DNA from: Emergomyces orientalis
Taxonomy: Eukaryota; Ascomycota; Eurotiomycetes; Onygenales; Ajellomycetaceae
Direction: 5' to 3'
Assembly (NCBI GenBank): GCA_002110485.1
Contig: MOWL01000070.1
Span: 372,001 to 436,000 of the forward strand
Length of the DNA stretch: 64,000 nucleotides
Shown here: piece by piece, positions 44,368 through 57,307 of the stretch
Layout of the letters: each line of letters begins with the position of its first letter
How positions within the stretch are numbered: the stretch's first letter is position 1
The notes under the pieces: generated by a model
What the model was told of the DNA's origin: nothing
Database searches by the model: none
What the model saw: the letters and a program-made list of their open reading frames with translations, nothing else
Made by a program: the position numbers and the translations under genes

Positions 44368-45505
44368 TTAACGACCCTTTGATACCTTTTTCCTTTATAT
44401 ATTTATGTTTGATGACGATTGGACTCTTGTGTATAATATTGTGTATATGCTTAAATCAAACCACCATCACAAAGGGACCCCTTTATTGGATATTCACGAT
44501 AGGGGTTTTTTCCTCGATCAGATCTCACTGCTTTCTGTAGCTAACTACCTAGCTCCTGGGCGCTTACGAAAGTTTTCGTTCGTGGCCAGTTGTCGCTAGG
44601 GCTGGAAAAAAGAATTGCATAAAAATAGTAACATCCATGAATGTGTATCAGTGTGTATCCAATCCATCCTGATACCCAGTGAGCGAACAATGATATCAAC
44701 CTCGTTGCTGGCACCAAGATGGAATATTCAGCGAGAATTAGCGAGCAGAAGAAACTTTTGAATTACCATTATTTCTTGCTCGGCCTGCCCTACATCCTCG
44801 CCGCCCGCTTCCGTGAGCGGCTTGTACTGTAAGACTTCCCATATCTGAAACAAACCAAATACATTTGGTACGACTATAAAATACCGGAAGAGCTGGAGAT
44901 CAAGGTGAAACTTAGCAGAAGCTGAGGGGACACACACAAAGCAACGGCAACACCCGCACTCTATGAGCTGGTTTAACTAATTGCTGACCACCAAATAGTA
45001 GTATTCTTTGCGCAAAAACCTTAACATATTCCAACCTCTTATGGCAAAAAGGTATTTATTTTTTAGGCTTGTCGCAAAGTTGGTGAATGTTAGTAAAAGT
45101 ACGTATGTATCTTACCGTTACCAATCCGCGGCTGAAACGAGCTCCATTGGCTGTGTGCCGTACGGTTACCGTAATACGCTTGTGGCCGTTGCTGCGGCTG
45201 TAGAATTAGTTCGCATCAGCGCTGGAAGGACTAAGCCTCAGTGGAGAGGAACCCTGGCTGATTGACGACGACGCCTTTATGAAAACAAAACTTTGATGAT
45301 ATTTGCTATCTACCTAAAAGCCTCTTGCATCTCACTGTTGAGAGGACTAGACTTCTAGAATAACCTGCAGACGACACCTGTTCCTTGCCTTAACACCTCC
45401 GACACGGCTTGAACCCACCCTCTTGCTCCAGCCACTGTCAATCAATGCTTTGTTACCACCGCACCGCAACTCTCTCAAGGTGATTTCGCCGCTACTTGCT
45501 GCGAT
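44368..45505. other. intergenic region upstream of the flippase gene
   Basis: About 1.1 kb with the RRP45 3' flank and the flippase promoter. A minus-strand frame at 44728-44937 and a plus-strand frame at 45008-45265 show no known motif. Confidence 0.5.
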
Positions 45506-48500
45506 ATGACCAGTGGCAGGCCGCCGGGCTATGGTCCGCCGCCTGGAAACGATGGTGACCTCGTGCAGCTCGAAGACACGGCCTCTGTATACAACACCGG
45601 CCAACGCCCTCCCGTGACTGATGACCGCCTCCTAGAGCAATTCAATATTGAAGATTCCGATGCACCCCAAGCAAGGCCATCGGTGTCATACGATGCGTTC
45701 GTTGGAGCTGGACAGCCAGCGCAGGGTGGTCGACCACGGCCAGGAGCTGGACCTGGAACAGGCCCTTTCTACGGAGAAGGTGATGCCTATCGAACCTATT
45801 CTCAGACCTCAGATTTACATAATTACCAGCGATATTCAGATGACTTGAACGACATTGACGATGCGCGACCAGCGCAAGGTTACTATAATGAACAAAATGA
45901 TTTGGACGGTGCGATTCCCGTGAGAGATGCTCGGGCACGGGATCGGAACAGCATACTGAGCCTGGGCGGCGGATTGATGGGGAAAGCAAGAAATATGCTA
46001 GGCATGGGACCACAGTATTCCGAAATGGACTTGCCGTTGACTGAAACGGGTGGCAGATCGGCCAGGGTAGACACTGCAGGCACAGACGATGATGTAACAA
46101 ACCCAAGACCCAAGAAGAAGAAATTCAATGCTGGGAATTTCAAATTTGGGTTTGGCAGGCGCAAGATTGATCCCTCGACGTTGGGGCCTCGCGTCATCTT
46201 GTTCAACAATTCTCCGGCTAATGCGGCAAATAAATATGTGGACAACCATATATCGACCGCCAAGTACAATGCCTTTACTTTCCTGCCGAAATTCCTATTC
46301 GAACAATTCTCCAAATACGCGAACTTGTTCTTCTTGTTTACCGCCATCCTCCAGCAAATTCCCAACATCTCACCGACGAATCGATATACCACCATCGCAC
46401 CTCTCGCTGTTGTGCTCCTAGTGTCGGCTATAAAAGAGCTGGTTGAAGATTGGAAACGGAAGACTTCGGATAAATCCCTTAACTATTCGAGGGCGCAGGT
46501 TCTCAGGGGCTCCACTTTTGAGGATACGAAATGGATCAATGTAGCAGTGGGCGATATTGTTAGAGTCGAGTCAGAGCAGCCTTTCCCCGCTGATTTGGTC
46601 CTATTGGCAAGTTCCGAACCGGAAGGTCTTTGTTATATTGAAACTGCGAACTTGGATGGCGAAACCAACCTCAAAATCAAACAAGCAATCCCAGAAACGG
46701 CTGATCTTGTCAGCCCCAGCCAACTCAGTAGGCTCACTGGAAGAGCGAAATCTGAACAGCCAAATTCTAGCCTTTACACCTATGAGGCTACATTGACGCT
46801 GCAGGCGGGTGGGGGTGAGAAAGAATTACCGCTTGCCCCTGATCAACTTCTGCTCCGTGGAGCCACTTTACGTAACACCCCCTGGATTCATGGCCTTGTC
46901 GTTTTCACCGGCCATGAAACGAAATTGATGAGGAACGCAACTGCAACTCCAATCAAACGAACTGCTGTCGAACGCATGGTAAACATGCAAATTCTTATGC
47001 TTGTCGGCATCTTACTTATTCTCAGCTTGATCAGTTCAATCGGAGACCTGGTTGTTCGGATGAAATCTGCCGACGAGCTCACCTACCTATATTACGGAAA
47101 TGTCAATGCGGCTCAACAGTTCTTCTCTGACATTTTCACATATTGGGTCCTCTACTCCAATCTCGTTCCTATTTCTCTATTCGTCACCATAGAAATAGTC
47201 AAGTATTATCACGCATTCCTAATAAATTCCGATCTAGATATCTACTATGAAAAGACTGATACACCTGCCACATGCCGTACATCTTCCTTGGTCGAAGAAT
47301 TAGGCCAAATCGAATACATTTTCTCTGACAAAACGGGGACCTTGACATGCAACATGATGGAGTTTAAGCAATGCTCTATCGGTGGGATTCAATATGCTGA
47401 AGTAGTACCAGAGGACAGAAAAGCGATGGATGGCGATGATTCGGATACGGGAATGTATGACTTTAAACAACTGGCTGAAAATTTGAAATCGCATCCGACC
47501 CAAACGGCAATCCATCACTTCCTTACTCTTCTATCTACTTGCCACACTGTGATTCCTGAGCGGAAAGAAGAAAAGCCTGATGTTATCAAGTACCAGGCTG
47601 CCTCTCCTGATGAAGGAGCACTAGTCGAGGGTGCAGTTATGATGGGCTACCGATTCACGAACCGGCGGCCCAAGTCCGTTATCATCTCTGCGAATGGCGA
47701 AGACCAAGAATTTGAGTTACTTGCAGTTTGCGAATTCAACTCAACGAGAAAACGCATGTCGACCATTTTTAGATGTCCTGACGGCAAAATCAGGATTTAC
47801 TGTAAGGGTGCCGATACTGTGATCCTGGAACGTTTGCATGCGGATAACCCAATTGTCGATATTACCCTTCAACATCTTGAAGAGTACGCGTCTGATGGTC
47901 TCCGGACATTATGTCTCGCCATGAGAGAAATTCCTGACGAGGAATTTTACCAGTGGCACCAAATATTCGATAAAGCCGCAACGACTGTAACTGGGAACCG
48001 AGCCGAGGAACTTGACAAAGCAGCTGAGATCATCGAGAAGGACTTTTTTCTTCTGGGTGCAACAGCTATCGAAGACAAGCTTCAAGATGGCGTTCCGGAT
48101 ACGATTCACACCTTGCAAACGGCGGGCATCAAAGTTTGGGTTCTGACTGGCGATAGACAGGAAACTGCTATCAACATTGGCATGAGCTGCAAGTTGATTT
48201 CAGAGGACATGGCTCTATTGATTGTCAACGAGGAGACGGCGCAGGGGACTAGAGAGAACTTGTCGAAAAAGCTCCAGCAGGTTCAAAGTCAGGCCGGGAC
48301 CCCAGACAGCGAGACATTGGCGCTTATTATTGACGGTAAATCCCTGACGTATGCACTGGAGAAGGATATGGAGAAGATGTTTTTGGATTTAGCGGTTATG
48401 TGCAAAGCTGTCATTTGTTGGTATGTTATTTCTCTCTTTTATCGTTTTATTGACCCGCCAGCTAACCTTGTAATTAAGTCGTGTATCACCGCTTCAAAAG

Positions 48501-49708
48501 GCACTTGTCGTCAAACTTGTCAAACGGCATCTAAAAGCATTGTTACTTGCCATTGGCGACGGAGCGAATGATGTTTCTATGATCCAGGCCGCCCACGTGG
48601 GTGTCGGTATTAGTGGTGTCGAAGGCCTCCAGGCAGCCAGAAGCGCCGATGTCTCAATCGCTCAGTTCCGATTTCTTCGGAAGTTGCTTCTTGTTCACGG
48701 TGCATGGAGTTATCAGCGTATCAGCAAAGTCATTCTCTATTCTTTCTATAAGAACATTGCATTGTACATGACTCAATTCTGGGTATGTTTCTTCCACTTC
48801 AAATATGCCTCTACGTTTTCCAGCTTAAGCTAACTTGGCCCTCAATACAGTACTCTTTTCAAAACTCCTTTTCTGGTCAGGTTATTTTCGAATCTTGGAC
48901 TCTATCTTTTTATAACGTCTTTTTCACCGTGCTCCCCCCTTTCGCCATGGGAATTTTCGACCAGTTCATCTCCGCTCGTCTTCTGGACAGATATCCACAA
49001 CTCTACCAGTTAGGTCAGAAAGGCGTATTTTTCAAAATGCACAGCTTCTGGTCCTGGATTGGCAACGGTTTCTACCACTCTCTCATCGCCTACTTCCTCT
49101 CCCAAGCAATCTTCCTTTGGGACCTCCCTCTCTCAAACGGCAAGATGGCTGGCCACTGGTTGTGGGGAACGGCACTTTATACAGCTGTTCTCGCCACCGT
49201 TCTTGGAAAAGCTGCTCTAGTCACCAACATCTGGACAAAATACACCTTCATCGCCATCCCGGGCTCGATGTTAATCTGGATGGCCTTCCTTCCTATTTAC
49301 GGTTTCTCTGCGCCCAGAATTGGCGCCGGCTTTTCGACTGAATACGAAGGCATCATCCCTAACCTCTTCCAGTCGCCTGTCTTCTGGCTCATGGCCGTCG
49401 TACTGCCAGCCGTCTGTCTCGTGCGTGATTTCGCCTGGAAGTACATCAAACGCATGTATTTCCCGCAGGCGTACCATCATGTGCAAGAGATACAGAAATA
49501 CAATGTGCAAGACTACAGGCCCCGCATGGAGCAATTTCAGAAAGCAATCCGCAAAGTTAGGCAGGTGCAGCGGAATCGGAAACAGAGGGGCTATGCCTTT
49601 AGCCAGGCAGATGAGGGCGGACAGATGAGAGTTGTTAATGCCTACGATACCACCAGATCCAGGGGGAGGTATGGAGAGATGGCGAGTTCGAGGCCTGTTG
49701 ATATCTGA
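45506..49708 (+). CDS. DRS2: P4-type ATPase, Drs2-class phospholipid flippase
   Basis: Flips phosphatidylserine and phosphatidylethanolamine to the cytosolic leaflet of late Golgi and endosome membranes, driving vesicle formation; works with a Cdc50 partner. Three exons, 45506..48420, 48479..48782 and 48851..49708 (1358 aa). The cytosolic N-terminus is Gly/Pro/Asp-rich. PFPADLVLLASSEPEG and ANLDGETNLKIKQA are the actuator motifs (DGET in place of TGES). The phosphorylation motif is DKTGTLTCNMMEFKQCSIGG (Asp about 608). KYQAASPDEGALVEGA and FNSTRKRMSTIFRCPDG lie in the nucleotide domain, and AIGDGANDVSMIQAAHVG at the hinge. Ten membrane segments are expected, and the C-terminal ones are clear. 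The C-tail is basic. The long first exon contains no frameshift. Confidence 0.95.
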
Positions 49709-50713
49709 TCTACTTTTTCCATTGTATTTCGAATCTTTTCATTGATCTTATTTCTTTCTCAAAATTATATTCTTTTGCAGATTTTGCTTCTGTTTCTGCT
49801 CTTGCTTCGATATTGCAAGAATTGGGGTAATGTATTCAGCGTCTTGTTTGTGCGGACTCGGGTTGGTTTATCGTTTTATTCGCTTTAACTATTTCCTCTC
49901 CTGTTCTTATCTTAAAGCTCCTTGTCTTCTTATTTCAACCCCTTATCTTCCTCCTCGACCTCTAGTATTTTCGCTTTGCTGCTTGAGTTATTGTTACGAA
50001 TATTTGGAAAGATTCTTTCATGACACATTACTTTTTCTTCTTCTTTTGGCGGGTTTTAAAAATCTAGCTTTTTATCATTCGCGCTGTCATATTTACATCT
50101 ACTTTTTAGGCCTATTAACCATTTATGTAAATGGTCCATTTGAGTTGCTACTCTCTATCATGCCACATTATTGACTCCATATCTCTTCATGTCATAATTT
50201 CCAGTTTGATCAGAACCTGCCATTTTTACCTGTATGATCTCCACACTTCGTCAACTAGCTCGTTTCGGGTCATTTGATGCCCAAGTAAACCACTATCCAA
50301 TTGAATTATTCGCTCCGAACTTGATGAAACTGGGACTTTCGAAGAAATTGTCCTTCCTTAAGCTACCGGGGGAGAGTAGCTTAGTGGCATAGTCACTGCC
50401 TTCAGTATACAATTTGACATCTGTATTGTCATTGGGTTCATTAGGTTTGTTCATTCAATGATCGTAATTCAGTTTGTTTTCTTCGCATTTTAATGTATAG
50501 CCAAAAATTGACAAGCACCCAAGGAAGTAGGTGACTATCTCAGGTGGGGGGGGGGGATGAGAAGGGCCAAGGAATATTCAAAGCAAAGGTGAATAAATAC
50601 AGCGTGGACGAAAGAGATGCTCGACAGAACGCGGGGGGAAAGCCATTAGCCATCATCACAATACATCATAAACCTAATCATACGAACGCCAGCAAACATA
50701 TCCTTACTCATCG
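49709..50713. other. convergent 3' region of the flippase and DNA polymerase genes
   Basis: About 1 kb, T-rich on the plus strand to 50200. G11 at 50546-50556. No tRNA or protein gene is supported. Confidence 0.55.
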
Positions 50714-52801
50714 TCACCTCGTACACCTCTCCTCCGGTGGCCTCCACCCAACGCCCATTCCCTCCAAAACTAACCTCTCCCTCTCCTGCCACGTACTCCC
50801 CTTGCCCTCTAAATCAATAACCTGGCCTCCGGTAGTACGTGAGCGTACCCCACTCGAGTCGAATTTCCAATTATGTATCTTCTTCACGTAGCGGCGCAAG
50901 TCGCGCTCGAACGTCGTGTCGCCGCTCCAGCCGACAATGGCGCAGCCGACAGTGCGCCAGGGTGAGATGATTATGTCCACGCGGCGGTGGGGGTTTGGAT
51001 TTCGATTAACGTTTTCAACATTGCCGCCTTCGTCCTTCCTATCATCGAAATGGGGATTTTGCCAGACGACTAGAGCTTTATCTAGAGTATCAAAACGCGG
51101 CATGCCGCCCGTGTCGCCACGATACGGGGCCGTCTGCTGCTCCCGATGTGAATTGGTAAGATGCAAGGCGAGCGTGTGGGTGATATAGCCTTCCTGTTCG
51201 AGACTGGCAACGACGTCGTAGACCAGGTTGTGCGTCACTCTTTCGTCGCGGTGGGAGAGGATGAGGTCGACGTCGCCGCTGGCTTCCTTGCCGCGTCTGT
51301 AGCCGCCGACAATTATGCATTCAATGCCTCTGCTGTCGTAGTCCTCTTGCGACTGGGGCCGGACGAGTTTGGCGTGCCGTAGAATAATGTCAGCAATAGA
51401 CTGGACTTCGCTACGTGGTATGCCAGCCATGAACTCGTCGAAGTATTTGATGCCAATTTGCTGGACGCGGGACAGCATGTTCCAGCCCTGTTCGATAATG
51501 TCGTCGATAGTTCGCCAGTGGTAGTGGTAGTAGAAATCGCGGGCGGTTTTGGCACCGACACCCCAGATGTTGTTGAATTGGTAGAGGACGCTGAGGACTG
51601 GGTCTGTGTCAAGTTGGCTGGCCGATTCTAGAGTGCCATCGCTGCTTTGGTTGAATTCTGAGAAGAGTGTGGCAATTTTGGCTTCGCAGCCTGGTAATGA
51701 CAAGACTTCTTTGGGTGATCGAAGTTTGTAGGGGTACGCGGCGATAGAGGCAATAGATGTGCTATATGCTCGGACCCCAATTTCATCGAGAGTTAGCTCG
51801 CGTATTTTTTTGATCTTGCTGAGCTGATTTATGAATGCTTCATTAGGAGGGTGTAGGAAAGATGATCTCTGGCAAGCATATATAAGATTGTCACGAACCC
51901 AATCAGGAGTTGGGGTTCTGGCGTCTGTAGTTTCATGCTCTTCAGTGGTCTCACGGAGAAGCCTAGGTGGTTCTTTTTGAACAGGAGGTCCATGGTGAGG
52001 TCTAGTCCGACGAGATCTGGCAGGGCTTGGAGAAAAATGGTTTGGGGCTGGTGATGATGCTGCATCGGCTTTAGCCCGTTCCAAAATTCCCCTGGACGGA
52101 CTCTCTCTTCTCCTTACCGGAGACCCTGGGCTGGCAGCTACAGAGATATCGTTCGAAGCTATTCCATCCTGTGAAACATTTTCTGGAGGAGCTACCTTGC
52201 GCGCACGGTACACAATATATGGTGCCAGTGATATAGCATGCCCTGTTTTAAGAGACTCGTCCAACCACGAAAACTTCAGAACTATAACATCGTCGACAAC
52301 TTTTGGAATCATTAGACCATCAGATGGCGATTCTGGAGGTTTGAGAACCTTTCTAGGATGAATTTCGGCTCCTTCGTCTGCGTCGGTGTTTTCATCCTCT
52401 GACTCCATACTCAGATCGACAACAACGGGCTCTTTTACTGGTTGTAAATGCACACGTCCAGGCTTCGCATCTCCTACCCGGCGCCGTTTTGCTGACGGGC
52501 CTGCTCCCGAAGCAGCAGTGGTAATAACAGCTGGAGGCGAAATTTCCTCAGTCCAAAGGCCTCTAGATCGAAGCTCAAACGCAGCACGTCTCTTCTGCGA
52601 CACTTTCCCCAAGACTAGTTCAGCCTCTGAGATATCGTAGGTGAGTGGAGCACCGCATCTTTCCAGTGTTTCCTCTACCTCATGCAGCTCGTCCAGGTCT
52701 AAATGAGTGGGCAAGACAAATATGGACGGAATGTGGCCAAGTTTTATTGTTTTAGCACCCCCAGAATCCAATGGTTTGGGTTGAGGTTTAGTAGTTGCCA
52801 T
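50714..52801 (-). CDS. POL4: family X DNA polymerase (Pol4 / pol lambda-like)
   Basis: Fills gaps in non-homologous end joining and base excision repair. Intronless, 695 aa, within the range for fungal Pol4. Residues about 20-95 look like an N-terminal BRCT domain (IPSIFVLPTHLDLDELHEVE), followed by a long Ser/Pro/Arg-rich linker. The 8-kDa-like and fingers part carries a helix-hairpin-helix (FNNIWGVGAKTARDFYYHY) and DIIEQGWNMLSRVQQIG. The palm motif IIVGGYRRGKEASGDVDLIL supplies two catalytic Asp residues (D-V-D). RVDIIISPWRTVGCAIVGWSG includes the third, and the C-terminus has the NHEJ-polymerase ending with LEGMGVGWRPPEER. All key residues are seen. Start at 52801 (MATTKPQPKP) is the first ATG in frame. 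Confidence 0.93.
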   Translation of the reverse strand: MATTKPQPKPLDSGGAKTIKLGHIPSIFVLPTHLDLDELHEVEETLERCGAPLTYDISEAELVLGKVSQKRRAAFELRSRGLWTEEISPPAVITTAASGAGPSAKRRRVGDAKPGRVHLQPVKEPVVVDLSMESEDENTDADEGAEIHPRKVLKPPESPSDGLMIPKVVDDVIVLKFSWLDESLKTGHAISLAPYIVYRARKVAPPENVSQDGIASNDISVAASPGSPVRRRESPSRGILERAKADAASSPAPNHFSPSPARSRRTRPHHGPPVQKEPPRLLRETTEEHETTDARTPTPDWVRDNLIYACQRSSFLHPPNEAFINQLSKIKKIRELTLDEIGVRAYSTSIASIAAYPYKLRSPKEVLSLPGCEAKIATLFSEFNQSSDGTLESASQLDTDPVLSVLYQFNNIWGVGAKTARDFYYHYHWRTIDDIIEQGWNMLSRVQQIGIKYFDEFMAGIPRSEVQSIADIILRHAKLVRPQSQEDYDSRGIECIIVGGYRRGKEASGDVDLILSHRDERVTHNLVYDVVASLEQEGYITHTLALHLTNSHREQQTAPYRGDTGGMPRFDTLDKALVVWQNPHFDDRKDEGGNVENVNRNPNPHRRVDIIISPWRTVGCAIVGWSGDTTFERDLRRYVKKIHNWKFDSSGVRSRTTGGQVIDLEGKGSTWQERERLVLEGMGVGWRPPEERCTR

Positions 52802-53467
52802 GACGCATATAGATATGGTGTTATATATCCATTTGTCGATTTGCTAGTTTGTTTTTGCTCCGGAGAGGGAACTGGGGCGGTTATGCATGTAGCAACGGGA
52901 AAATTAGATGGAGAAATATAGACAAGTAGAAGGAAATATAAAGATGAGCAAAAAATCATAGCATATGCGGAGGATCTATCGGTATCATATTCGTTCACGG
53001 CATCAGTTTATAATACATTATCAGCAGGTTGGAATGGAGTTAGACGAAGCAAGTTGGTTGGAGCCGCCGCATCATCGCCAGCTTCCGGAGGCACCAATAG
53101 TTAGGTGGCCAACCTGTGGATATATCGAGCTATCTATCTACCTGATAGATATCATTCCAGAAGTAAAGCTTCCTGTCGATTTACACAACCATTTTCGGAG
53201 GTGGAAGATGCCCGTATTGAAATGAGGAGAAGATGCCTGATGACATAAGAATTGCCATTTATTTTTCTTGGCGTCGATGACGTCGATTTGAGGCCTTCTA
53301 TGCCAAGCCTTTTCTCCCCTCTATCAAAGCTACATCTACCCTAATATCACGCAGATCTACAGCGTATATCTAATGCATCAGTATCTATCGGTATATATAT
53401 ATCCTCACTCTAAATGTTAGCCTTCAATATTTTACACCTCCTTGATGCTAAATCCTCATCTCTATGT
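52802..53467. other. intergenic region upstream of POL4
   Basis: About 670 bp containing the POL4 upstream region and the transporter 3' flank, with a TATATATA stretch near 53391-53401. No gene recognised. Confidence 0.5.
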
Positions 53468-55702
53468 TCAACTCAACCGTCGTTCCTCCCCTGACCCCCT
53501 AGCCACTCCCTTCTTATCACCATCCCCACCATCGTCTTTAAGCTTTCCTCCCGGTATTGTAGAAGTACCCGGCGATGTAGAAGTAGTTGCAGCACTCCCG
53601 TAACCAGTCTCACCGCCTGCACCATTCCTTCTTCCTTCTTCTAAAATCCCTTCCGCCCCATCCTCCTGCCGTTCGGTTTTTCTCTGAGCAATCCACCGTC
53701 TCCAATAAGGATACACCAACACGCTCAACCCGCCAAATAAGATAAAACACCCACAAATCGACCCGCCAATAACATCATAATACTCACCGGCAGTCTCAAC
53801 GCCATCCCAGAACCTTCCTGTCGCCTCTGTCACGTTATGGATCATCGTGAGCAGTTGGAGGACGCCGATGACTATAGCCACGATCACGGTAAGGGATGTG
53901 AGGACAATAGAATAATAGAGGAATGCGATTGGGTCACGTGGGTTACGGCTTGGGCTGGTAGCTGTTGTGCGGCTGGTGTGTTGTCGCTCCTCCATGGGAG
54001 AAGAAGGCGTGGAGAGGGTGGTGATGGAAGAGTCGGAGGAGAATTTTTGCGGGAGGAAGTTCTGCGCCGGTTGGATGTAGAGGGATAGCATTAGGGCACC
54101 GTCTATGGTGTCGATAAGGCACATTCCAGCTAAACAAAGGGGGTGAGTTTAAGTTAAGCAATTTTAGTTTATATATGTGATAACGACGGTAGCTATCTTC
54201 TTACCAGTGAAAAGAATTGGGAATATAAGAATTACCCATATACTGGTTCCACGTGCAGCCTGGATGGACGAGATTCCTAGAATCGCAATCTCAGACGAGG
54301 TATCGAATCCTAGGCCGAAAAGAACTCCCAGTGGATACATTTTCCATGGCCTAAGAAACTGTTAAATTAGGAGACCTATTGAACTGAGAACGGAAGATTA
54401 CCTTCCTACAAATCATGCATAAAAAATAGAAAAATGTAGTGAAGTCTTCAATCCAGAACTTACTGATTAATGAGCTTGAACATCTTCTTTAACACTTTAA
54501 ACAACACCCCTCCCCCCTCAATCTTCCACACCTCATCCTCCTCTCCTTCCTTCAAGTGGAGAACTTTTTTCATCTGCTGTACGAGCTTATACAGAATATA
54601 CGCATTCATGATGCCAAGCAATATTAGAAAAGCAGAGCTGACAGAGCTGCCAATAATTCCGCCGACCCTGCTGTACCTGTCAAATTTCGAGGAAATGGCG
54701 GCAGCGGTTGCAGCGACGACGATGGATGTAACGATTACGATGCTAAGGAAGATAGTTAGCCTATTCATCTGGAGTATGGGAATCTTGTATAAATGCGGCG
54801 GAAAGACGAAAACAAATAGGTAGGAGCTTACGTCGAATGCCCTAGTGAGAAGAAAGTTCCAACAGTAACTGCCTTCTGGCCAGTTGCTAGAAGTCGTCGA
54901 GTCATAAGGTCAATGGCCTATAAAACCAAACCAAAAATTGGCTATAGGTAAGTATACGTAAATATACGCTTTTGCTGTCTGGGATTGAGCGTACCGAGAT
55001 GTGATCCGCATCAAGCGCATGTCTTAAGCCCAGAGTGTAAGAGAGCACAGCGGTAGATACCAGAGATCTATTATTGATCATTACATTAGCAGTTGAAATT
55101 CAATGCAGTTTGAGGTTAATTTTTGTTTGTCGTTTTCCGGCTTTGCATGTCCCGAGGCTTGTCCAGCTCCTTTATTACATATCAACTCCGAAAATCACAA
55201 GAGAAACATCATGTATCACTTACGGATGAAACCTCTACGAACACAGCCCAAAAGAAGCGTCAAAATAGCAAAGTGTTAGCCAACTTCATCTTCTCAACAA
55301 GACATTTAACGGGGTAGCTTTCTTTCTTTCTTTCTTTTCTTTCTTTCCTCTCTTTTCTTATTCAAAAATACAAAAAAATGCGCAGAAACATACCAAAACA
55401 ACACCCGCAGCCACCCATACAACAACATTAACCGCCGCAACAAGCAAAATAATGCCCAGAGCCGGCAGTGGGATCTTACGCAGACCCGGCACACGGTTAT
55501 GTGACCTCTTCGCCTTACGGAGGAGGCTACGCTTGAGAGATTTTACATTGTCGTCATCCTCGGCCGGTTCCAGTTCCGATTCAGCTTCTCTGTATCCAAA
55601 CTCATGGCGGTGTTCGCGTTCTTGGGCTACTACGCGGGTTGAAGGTGATAAGCTGGGCGGCGGTATGTCAATTCTCGAAGTAGTAGCTGTGAGTTCCGTC
55701 AT
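53468..55702 (-). CDS. nickel/cobalt transporter, NiCoT family
   Basis: High-affinity nickel permease of the HoxN/Nic1 type, supplying nickel mainly for urease. Seven exons: 55702..55394, 55234..55224 (11 nt), 55067..54995, 54917..54832, 54742..54464, 54350..54205 and 54129..53468 (521 aa). Family signatures form only after splicing: GVVLRFHPSLVSTAVLSYTL, GLRHALDADHISAIDLMTRR (the His/Asp metal motif), VGTFFSLGHSTIVIVTS, MYPLGVLFGLGFDTSSEIAI and FTAGMCLIDTIDGALMLSLY. About eight membrane segments; the first follows a 75-residue cytosolic head, and the C-tail is Ser/Gly/Asp/Lys-rich. Intron 1 holds a CTTT-type repeat. All signature residues are present, so the protein is probably active. Confidence 0.93.
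55224..55234 (-). other. 11-nt internal microexon of the nickel transporter gene
   Basis: AGGTTTCATCC on the coding strand, bounded by TTCGTAG and GTAAGT. It codes the RFHP of VVLRFHPSLVST and converts phase 0 to phase 2, so skipping breaks the frame. Confidence 0.82.
55317..55350. repeat. CTTT-type microsatellite in intron 1 of the nickel transporter gene
   Basis: Tandem TTTC/CTTT units on the plus strand (GAAA on the coding strand), 40-80 nt downstream of the exon 1 donor. Confidence 0.9.
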
Positions 55703-57307
55703 TGTTTGTGTACCGTTGAGTAGAGTTGAGGCACGGAGCAGATCGAGTGTGGGTTATATCTGTGGAGTTCACTTAGCCCAACGGACAACAAAGCTAAAAT
55801 ATAAATAACTTAAATCAATGAAAATAGGACAAAACAAGTATTTCAGTAGCCAGAAACAGGTTTTCTTGTTGATGTTTGAGGGGGAAATAGGAGCATAAGG
55901 AGATGTGATATAGGTATTGCAATTCGAGCTCTCTCCGTGTCTGTGCGGGCATGGAGATTATGCACAAGCAAGGAGGGGTCATTCAACTTTCCCGATGCCA
56001 ATTGCGATAGTACAAATTGCAAATAGCACCTTACCTGGTGGTTATAACAGCTGCTTCGCTTCTTGTTGCGTTCTTCAGGCTATTCAATTCCAATATTCCC
56101 TTCTCGAAGCGGGGGGATCCACAGCTCTTGATATTGAATTTTCATCCTGTTCTTGAAGTTGGCATTTGTGCGGTGGGGTGATTTATATAATAACTATCTG
56201 TCAAAATTTTGATTCCATCTTAACTTTATTTTATTTTATTTTATTTTTTGTTTCTTCTTGTTTCGGCGGTGGGGGAAGTCAATGACATACAAAAACTTTA
56301 TCAGGAACCAGGAAAGGAGGAAATTAGCTCATCGCCAGCCAGTGTTTTAGTAGGTAGACTTCGAATCAGCAGATGGATATTATACCAGGTGGTTCCAGGC
56401 TTGCCTTAGTCAATGGACTATTATTTTCTCTTATCATGAGATTATTCATTTTTTTCCTGTTCAGTAGTAGTATTTTCAATTCTGCTCCACCGTACAGCCT
56501 GCTGGCTAGTTAAATTAGTGGATACGGGAGCGGAACGAAGAAAGCTTGACTAGCAGCTTGGCGCTGAGTTGAAAAATTATATATATCTGAGCAGACTGTC
56601 AATGCTTCAAGGGTTTCCAAGGCTCCCAAAGGTTTGGTTTGGTTTGTTTCTGAAGAAGAGAAATTATTTATCTAGGTATTTGCATCTTGTTGCTATTATT
56701 TATATACAAATGTGTGTACCTAATGCAATATCTTCTTTATCCCGCCATGTCACATGATATCAATAGCCTTTTGTTTCTCTGCAGAGATGCTCCATTATTT
56801 CATACATGTCATAAATACGCATCCATTTTTATTTTCGAGTCTGCCCCTCCATTCCTCAACCCTACCAGTTAGCATCACCCACAGCCCACCCTGCACTTGC
56901 AGTCCGAGAGCAGTGGCAGTGTGGCCCCTCGAATAAAAATCCATAAATGATGGTGAGTATTGAAGTTTTACAGCGCCAATTTGTGTTTTGCGCTATGATA
57001 GATGCGGTTCGCATCGGGTGGGATTGAATCGAGTAAAGATGTTTCTCCATCGATAAACCCATTGTTTGTTCCTCGTCGAACATAGATGCGGGGGATTTCT
57101 CCCAGCTCGCTCTACTTCGAGGGGATACATGAATCCATGTGAATGGGTCTTCCCAGCCAATAAAGGAAGCGGTGACCCAGACGGGGATGAAAACGAAAAT
57201 GACTCTCGTAATTTGTTAGGTGAAGGAGTCCGTTTATCGGGCTTCGGGTGTTTAATTTTTGTTATCCATGCCAAGGTCCGAGGACCTCAACGGCCCCATC
57301 ATGCCCC
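55703..57307. other. intergenic region upstream of the nickel transporter
   Basis: About 1.6 kb, A/T-rich with a TTTTA pentamer repeat at 56224-56248. Frames at 56993-57344 overlap on both strands and show no motif. Confidence 0.5.

Noticed and set aside
50368..50460. GGGGAGAGTAGCTTAGTGGC followed by a GGTTCA-like stretch, resembling a tRNA
   Set aside because: No pairing acceptor stem and no proper T-arm or anticodon arm could be built; the D-arm likeness is short and probably chance.
45506..52801. A functional cluster linking flippase, polymerase and transporter genes
   Set aside because: The functions are unrelated, strands differ and spacing is ordinary; no sign of a biosynthetic cluster.
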